64,000 nt of DNA, from the NCBI RefSeq assembly GCF_027595985.1, contig NC_073306.1, positions 99,607,426 through 99,671,425 of the forward strand, in the 5' to 3' direction. The DNA comes from Sorex araneus (Eukaryota; Chordata; Mammalia; Eulipotyphla; Soricidae). This document shows, piece by piece, positions 57,680 through 64,000 of this stretch. Position 1 is the stretch's first letter. Each line of letters opens with the position of its first letter. The notes under the pieces are model-generated. The model saw only the letters and a list, made by a program, of their open reading frames with translations. It ran no database searches and was not told the DNA's origin. Both the position numbers and the translations under genes were made by a program.

Positions 57680-58560
57680 TCCCCTTTATTTTTTAAATTT
57701 TTCCTCCCAAGAGTTTTTTGTTGAATCACTCTGAAGTAGACCTTTACAAAGCTGTTCATGATTAGGTTTCAGTCCTACAGTGTTCCAACACCCATCCATC
57801 CACCGGTGTACATTTCACAGCACCAGTGTTTCCAGTTTCCCTCCCATCACCTCCCACCCTACCCCCAGCCTGCTTTTATGTTAGGCACCTCTCTCTCTCT
57901 ATTTCTCTCCTACCCTCCTTTTGGGCATTGTAGTTTGCGATACTGATAAAGGTTGTCATGTATATCTCTTGTACTTTTAACACTCAGTTCTTGTCCAGTG
58001 TGATCATTTCCAACTGTTATTGTCATACTGGTCCCTTCTCTATTTTACCTACCCTCTGCCCCATATAGACTTGTGGTAGATTCCAACCATTGACCAATAC
58101 TCCTTTCCCTGGCTTTGGATGTGGGGAGAAAGTGACGTTCCTTCACTGTTGGTGAGAATACTGACTGGTCCAGCTTTTTGGAAAACAATATGGATATCCT
58201 TCAAAAAACTAGAAATTGAGCTCTCATTTGGCCCAGCAATACCACTTCTGGCAGTATACTGTGGGAGCCCAAAAACACACAGCAGAAACACGATTTGCAC
58301 TCCTGTGTTCATTGCAGCACTATTCACAATAGCCAGAATCTAGAAACAACCTGAGTGCCCGAGAATAGATGACTGGATAAAGAAACTATGGTACATCTAA
58401 ACAGTGGAATACTACACAGCTGTTAGGAATAACGAGGCCATTCAATTTGCTTATAAATGGATGGACATGGAGAATTCCATGCTGAGTGAGATGAGTCAGA
58501 AGGAGAAGTTCAGATATAGAATGACTTCATTTGTGGTATATGTATATTAAATTAAAAAAA
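57680..58560 (-). mobile_element. L1 with 5' inversion (twin-primed)
   Basis: Positions 57680-58115 are the L1 3' UTR in reverse ('cctttacaaagctgttcatg', 'gtgttccaacacccatccat', 'gtagtttgcgatactgataa'). At about 58116 the orientation flips and the ORF2 C-terminus runs forward to 58557 ('gatgtggggagaaagtgacg', 'caatagccagaatctagaaa', 'gaatactacacagctgttag'). The two parts are complementary pieces of one L1 3' end. Confidence 0.85.
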
Positions 58561-59159
58561 GGTTGGAGTTTCTAACTCAGATATGGCACACCTCAATCTA
58601 TAATAAAATACTGGAAAAGTGCTCTAAGACTTTAGAATTATGATTTGCTCTTTTTTAAAGTTGTTTATGGGAAATGGACTGTTGGGGTGGGAAATAAGGG
58701 TAGACTAAAAATGTCTAGTAAAGTGACATGATGACAGGATACAGAGAAGTAGGTAGAATTGGGCATGTTTAGAATCAGCCTGGATAGTATTGCTGATGGG
58801 TTAGATATGGTGAGGGAAGGAGGAATCAAGGCTGATTCAGTTTGCTTGTATGGGTAATCAATAGTTATATTTCCAATACCCTAATTTAAAATTAGGATAG
58901 GGCAGTTAAGTGTAAGGTGTCAGTTTGACAGTTCTGTGATTCTAGAGGTTAAAGATGTCAAACATGGAGGTAATGATTTGCAGTCCTGGATATCATTCAG
59001 CTTTGAAAAATAAGATTACTTAATGAGAAACTGAAGTGTAATGAGAAAGAATGCTGGGACCAAACCACATGGTTAATGGACATTTGGAATAGAGAGAGGA
59101 AGAAAATCCTTTAAAGGCAGAAAACCTAGAAAATGTGTCATAAATTGAGAAGGAAAGTT

Positions 59160-59300
59160 TTGTTTTTGTTTTGGCCACACTCAACAGTGCTTAGGGATGA
59201 CTCCTGGAATTGCTCAAGGACCGAATAGGGTGCCCAGGATTGAACCCACATCAGCCATGTGCAAGGCAAGCGCCTTACCTTCTGTATTATCTCTGACCCA
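59160..59300 (-). mobile_element. Degenerate short-family SINE
   Basis: 'ggccacactcaacagtgctt', 'caggattgaacccacatcag', 'tattatctctgaccca'. Confidence 0.82.
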
Positions 59301-59667
59301 GAGACTAAATGAAGGCTTGGCCACCTCTGGCTGTGCCTGAGGCTGAATTCAGTGAATTTATTAAATAGTAAGAATTTTCTTGGGATAACTTTACAAATAC
59401 ATAACTCTGGGGGAGGGGGAGGTATGGGGCAACACAATCAATTCTCATAATGGGAAAAAAGGGGAGACTTCACTGTATTACCACATGTCCATAGTGGATG
59501 GCTGAGGACAGAGGCTATGATCCAGACTTTACTTGAGCATTAGCATTCATGGAAACTGCAGCATTGAGCAGAGGAAGCAAATTGTACCCTAAAGTGAAAT
59601 GGCACACTTCTCCTCCAAGCCCAGGAAACCCACCGTATTAAGCCTTTCTTACCTGGCTTTGTTACAG

Positions 59668-59824
59668 GGCTCATCTATGTCCCTATCAAGATCCAACAGT
59701 CGTGAGCACTTGGGAAGTGGAAGTGAATCTGATAACTGGCGAGATCGAAATGGAATAGGACCCGCAAGTCACAGTGAATTTGCAGGTTCTCTTGGGAGTC
59801 CCAAACGTAAACAAAACAAATCAA
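59668..59824 (+). CDS. BICC1: BICC1 coding exon (window exon 11): Ser-rich segment
   Basis: A 157-nt exon starting in phase 0 and ending with one base of the next codon. It starts GSSMSLSRSNSREHLGSGSE, continues SDNWRDRNGIGPASHSEFAG and ends SLGSPKRKQNKS. It is a serine/arginine-rich, probably disordered and phosphorylatable segment just before the SAM domain, with a basic PKRKQNK cluster. Differences from human are small (for example GSGSE for GGGSE and AGSLGS for AASIGS). The acceptor is TTGTTACAG and the donor TCAA|gtgagc. Confidence 0.97.
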
Positions 59825-61034
59825 GTGAGCTTTGACTTTTAGTAAGACTTTTGGTGTCATCAGTTTAGAATTTGCTTACTTGGCTTAAGTGATGTTCAAA
59901 TATAAACTCAGATTTCTGGTCTCTTCCTGTGGAAGTTGAGCTTCACAAACCAGGAACTATGTTCATTTATTCAGTAATTACTAATGAATACCCTAGTGCT
60001 TGAAATTCTGTTTGACTATACCTTATTTGTTATTTTTTTCCAAATGTCTAATAATGTCTAACACCTTGTAGGTGCTTGATAAATATCTGCTGAATGAATA
60101 AATCTTACAAAATATTACAGGTAATGATGAGAAAAAGATAGGGACTTAAGGAAATGAGTAATATTTGATGAACTCACTATCTTGACAATAGTAGTCATTG
60201 CCCATTGGTAAATGCTAGAAGATGAAAAGCATGCTATATTTATCTTTTCAAGTGACAAGATGTAGTTAAATTGACAAACAGTAAAGTTTAAGGCATGGCG
60301 CTTCTGAAAGTGAACAAATACAGTTAAGGCTCAGCATGCGTCCTGTGGTTTTGTCTGTAGCCATGTCCACACTTGCAAACAATAAAAAATTGGTGGGTGG
60401 ACAAGAATTGACATAGCTATCATGAGATAAGTCCTTTATTAGGTTTTCTGATAAAATTGGAATCCAGAGACATGTAGCTTGAAGTGTTGGAAGAATACTT
60501 GAAGAAAGACAATCTAAATGAGTGTAGTAGACAGTAATAATAGCCAAGTTTTACCATCAGCCAAGGTGGCTGCATTGTTGAGTTTCAGATTTGAAAAGGC
60601 CTGCTGGACAGCCAAGCTTAAATATGGAAGTCTGGTGATCCTTTTCATTCCCAAGTGTATTATCAGTAGTATCTCAGAGACACCCTATTAATTACTGGTT
60701 GTTTATGTTTCTCTTCATCTTCTTTTCCTTTACCTAACTGAATTAAAATTTACTGTACAATTTAGCTGCCTCCCAAATTAGGGTTAAGTTAGTTACTAAT
60801 AAAATGAAATGATTATTTTAATCTATCTTAAGAGTATAGGGAGTTTGAAAGAGAATGTAGAAAGTAATTTAAATAGAAACACAGGACTCTTAGCATATCT
60901 GTAAATATTTGCCACTAAGAATATTTTATTAAATCTTTTTTCAAATCTCAACTGGTATATTTGTTTGACCCAAAAACATGTATAAATATTTAAATGTGCA
61001 ATTGCTTTACAGACTTTATTGGTATAGGGGCCTT

Positions 61035-61175
61035 CCAAGCATTTCTTATTAGGCCCAGAAACCACTTCCAGTTATCCTCAGCCATCTAGGTTAGCAATTG
61101 AATCAAGGGCCTAAGGATTTGGTACTACTAGTACCAAGGATCAGAACTGGTGCTTAGCATGCACCCTAGTCCTTC
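61035..61175 (-). mobile_element. Very degenerate SINE-like remnant
   Basis: 'ggatcagaactggtgcttag' and 'aattgaatcaagggcctaag' faintly match a reverse SINE body. Confidence 0.3.
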
Positions 61176-61739
61176 AAAATCTTCCCTAACCTAATATAAT
61201 GATGTTTTATGAGATTTTGTATTGTTTTTGGTACTGCTGCCAAAATCTAATGTGTTTTATATACTTATAGAGTATTTTAATTCCCACTAACCTCAGTTAA
61301 GCTGAATAGCCCCATGTGCGCTATTGATCAGCACACTTTTAGATACTTTTCCTTGACATCTTTGTCAAGGTCACAAGTATCTAGGTTTTCCTTATCTATA
61401 CCCAACTCTTGCAGTGTAACATTTTTCAATAACTCCATCTATATTATTTGGACAATTAATGACCTTATATCCAAGTATCCTGCCAATACTTTCCATGGTG
61501 TTATTGCCCTGTATTTTGTGTGTGTCACCCTTGACCTGGTACTTCATTGGTTATTCTTTATTAATCACTTTTGATAACTTTGAGGCTTTATCTTCAACTG
61601 GTAGAATAATTTAGGCTTCAGGGCTTAGTCCTGAATCCTTTATATACTCTCCTTACAAAAGTTAAAACAATGTCTTTCAGAGAAGCCTTATGAAGAAACA
61701 TATTCCACTTCAAATATATAAAATACTCACTTTGGTTTT

Positions 61740-61888
61740 TGTTTAGTTTTGTTTTTGTGGCCATACACAGGGTGCTCAGGGCTTAACCCCTGGCAGTGCT
61801 CGTGCAACCACACATGGTTCTTGGCATCATACCCTGGTTGGTCACGTGCTGGGCTGGTGCCTTATCTTCTGTACTATCTCTCAACCAT
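61740..61888 (-). mobile_element. Degenerate short-family SINE
   Basis: 'tgtggccatacacagggtgc', 'cttggcatcataccctggtt', 'tgtactatctctcaacc'. Confidence 0.78.
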
Positions 61889-62806
61889 ATGAAGGACTTA
61901 TTAATTGGGAGATGAAAATAACCTGAAAAATGTGATGTGTGGCGCTCAAAAAAATTGAGCAAGATTTTTTTGATTTGACAAATCTAGAGGAGACGGATGG
62001 ATCTCATTGACTGAGCATCTACCATTATCTCTCCAGGATTCCTGCAGCAGCATTGTCAAAGTAATAGATGTCTCAGTCTTTCAACATTTTGTCAGGTACT
62101 TGGCATGGCTTACTAGCCCATCACCCAGCCTGGCCTGTCATTGGATCTGAGAACCACAGATTGTAGAGAAACCTGTGCTCACCAATCAGAGAGCCATGGA
62201 AAATCCTTAGAATTTTTTCTCCAGGCACAGATTTATTTCTATCATCAGTGAAATCTAGGCTCTCCAGCATCATTCTCATTGTTTTAGATGTATTTCCTAA
62301 TTTTGAAAATGCTCTATTTTGTGAACTTATTATCAAATTTTATATTTGAAATGATGGGATTTATATGTTGCAATATCAGATTCTTTTGATCTCAGGAAAG
62401 CATGGTTGTGTAAAGAGCTTGTATTTACAGTAACTCACTGTACCTTTGCTCTTCCCAGAAATCCTCCCTCCAGCTCATTTAATTCATATCAAATCAATTA
62501 TAAAGAAAAAATTCTTCTGAATGCTTAGAGAGAATATAATTAATGATTATTAACTACAGAGGCACTGTTGCTGAATTGCTGCCCCTCAAGAGTAACTCTC
62601 TAAATGGCAAGAGTCTCTGAAAGCAATAACCAGCATTTCCTTAATGAAAAGCCAATGTTTTAGTAAAGAATTGCCTTATTTCTGCAGCTATTGCTCTGTT
62701 CAGCTCAACAAAGGAACTTGAAATATTGAAGTGATTAAAACTTTTAATTAAACTCTATTCTCTCTGGGCATTTACATTTTCAGCTTGTCTCTCCTTTGCC
62801 TTTCAG

Positions 62807-62967
62807 CGGAACACTATCTCAGCAGTAGCAATTACATGGACTGCATTTCTTCGCTGACAGGGAGCAATGGCTGTAACCTGAACAGCTCTTTCAAAGGCTC
62901 TGACCTCCCTGAGCTCTTCAGTAAGCTGGGCCTGGGTAAATACACAGACGTCTTCCAGCAGCAAGAG
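62807..62967 (+). CDS. BICC1: BICC1 coding exon (window exon 12): start of SAM domain
   Basis: A 161-nt exon whose first two bases complete a Thr codon. It starts (T)EHYLSSSNYMDCISSLTGS, then NGCNLNSSFKGSDLPELFSK and LGLGKYTDVFQQQE. The SAM domain begins at DLPELFSKLGLGKYTDVF. BICC1 SAM domains polymerise head to tail, which concentrates the protein in cytoplasmic foci. The donor is GAG|gtcagt, in phase 0. The rest of the SAM domain (human IDLQTFLTLTD and onward) and the C-terminus lie beyond the window. I find no amino-acid change from human here. Confidence 0.98.
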
Positions 62968-64000
62968 GTCAGTCAGTATGTATGCATTTTCCTGGGTGTC
63001 TTTATTTGGCTGTCTGTATGTCTACTTCTAGAATGGTATCACTCATTGACCTATGCCTATCCTCTCACTGAGCATTTAAATATTCAAGCTTCATAGCTTG
63101 TCTTTGCTGTTAAGAAAAATGTCATGCATATCTTGTTTAGTCAGCCGGTAAAGATGGATATGCAGAAAAGAAAAAAAGATAGCCTTCCTTTACCAGTGTT
63201 AGCGAAATGACCTAATTAGTGGATTGATTCATAGAAGCTTTGGATTCATTGTTCTCCTAAGATGAGCAACAAGTCTAGTTTTAATATGATTGAACTTAAT
63301 AGTTGATATTTTTACATGTTGCACTTTAAAAAGCAGCATCTATAATATGTGTCTTTTCCTCCATCCTTGTCTGGTTACTAAAGTTCGTTATCATAGAGTA
63401 TAATGTATTATTTTTACATTTATTTACTATTTGGGCTATTTCTGAACTGAGACAAAACTAACACATCTTTTGAATCCTTCCTATCATGGATCTGGATTAG
63501 ACTAATCAGTCGTGGCCATTATACACTGATAGAAAGAAAGGAGGTACTGAGTGGTTTTTTTTCCTTAGTGCTTTCAGATTATCAAAGTACAGCTAACACA
63601 TTGCGACAGAAAGTCAGAATACAATACTTAAAATGCTTAAGTGCTTAAAATGGCTGAGACATGCATTATCAAGTGATTTCATTGTGTAAAAACTGTAATA
63701 AGTATATTTACACAAACTTAAATGTTTAGTCTATAGGTATATATTTGGATTCTACAAAGAGCCATTGTTATTGATCAAAATGTCATTATGCATACATGAC
63801 TGTAGATCTATAAGATTATTTTTTTCAAATATACACATTATTCCATGATTTACTTTTAATTCACCCTATAGGATATCATTTAAATCAGTCATTCCCAGAC
63901 ATGTATCTGTAATAAACCAAAGGATTGTATGTGACTGTTATTTTCTAAGTTTTATTGAAGTATTATAACTTGACATCTATATGTGCTACGTAGTGATTTC
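62968..64000 (+). other. BICC1: BICC1 intron after window exon 12 (5' part)
   Basis: AT-rich intronic sequence running off the window. No repeat, exon or gene is recognised. Confidence 0.88.

Larger units (their letters stand above)
52897..59667 (+). other. BICC1: BICC1 intron between window exons 10 and 11
   Basis: An intron of 6771 nt. It contains short-type SINEs (54640-54815, 54960-55115, 56085-56220, 59160-59300), an AC microsatellite, an AT-rich palindromic block (54454-54517) and an L1 with 5' inversion (57680-58560). The rest, including 52900-54450, 55120-56080 and 56260-57670, holds nothing I can name. Confidence 0.86.
59825..62806 (+). other. BICC1: BICC1 intron between window exons 11 and 12
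   Basis: An intron of 2982 nt. It holds a degenerate reverse SINE (61740-61888), a possible second one (61035-61175) and a possible L2/MIR tail near 60060-60110. The rest is AT-rich and unremarkable. The acceptor is a strong pyrimidine tract ending in TTTCAG. Confidence 0.88.

Noticed and set aside
60050..60110. Possible L2/MIR tail ('ggtgcttgataaatatctgc')
   Set aside because: A single short phrase; not enough for a confident family call.

Overview
This is eukaryotic (mammalian) DNA, almost certainly from a shrew (Soricidae, Sorex or a close relative). I infer this from dozens of copies of two tRNA-derived SINEs that I recognise as the shrew SOR type, and from several copies of one L1 lineage. 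There is no prokaryotic or viral gene organisation. Nearly all open frames outside the exons below come from SINEs, L1 fragments or microsatellites.

The window carries the middle and 3' part of one host gene, BICC1 (Bicaudal-C homolog 1), on the + strand. BICC1 is a KH- and SAM-domain RNA-binding protein that controls translation and stability of target mRNAs, for example in kidney tubules. Positions 1-34872 lie inside a large 5' intron. Twelve coding exons then follow: 34873-34952, 36090-36248, 37549-37602, 40650-40844, 41061-41312, 42288-42419, 44977-45163, 48874-49039, 52319-52358, 52742-52896, 59668-59824 and 62807-62967. All have AG/GT splice sites. All junctions are phase-compatible except 45163/48874. 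The first coding exons lie upstream of the window, and the rest of the SAM domain and the C-terminus lie downstream.

Two things break this otherwise well-conserved gene. (1) The exon at 40650-40844 has an in-frame TAG at 40734-40736, where other mammals have a glutamine (CAG). (2) The exons for the serine/proline-rich linker between the KH array and the SAM domain (about 215 residues in the human protein, from memory) are absent between 45163 and 48874, and direct splicing there would shift the frame. That same interval holds a 5'-truncated L1 joined directly to a partial SINE at about 46750. There is no target-site duplication, and the other part of the SINE is missing. This looks like a deletion or an assembly mis-join, not a simple insertion.

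The intronic DNA holds many SINEs (several with clear target-site duplications), three L1 pieces with ORF2 sequence from the main lineage, two L1s with 5' inversions (twin priming), older L1 remnants, MIR fragments, an internally triplicated SINE and several TG/CA/GA microsatellites. I found no RNA gene, CRISPR array, second protein-coding gene or novel system. The real interest is the state of BICC1.
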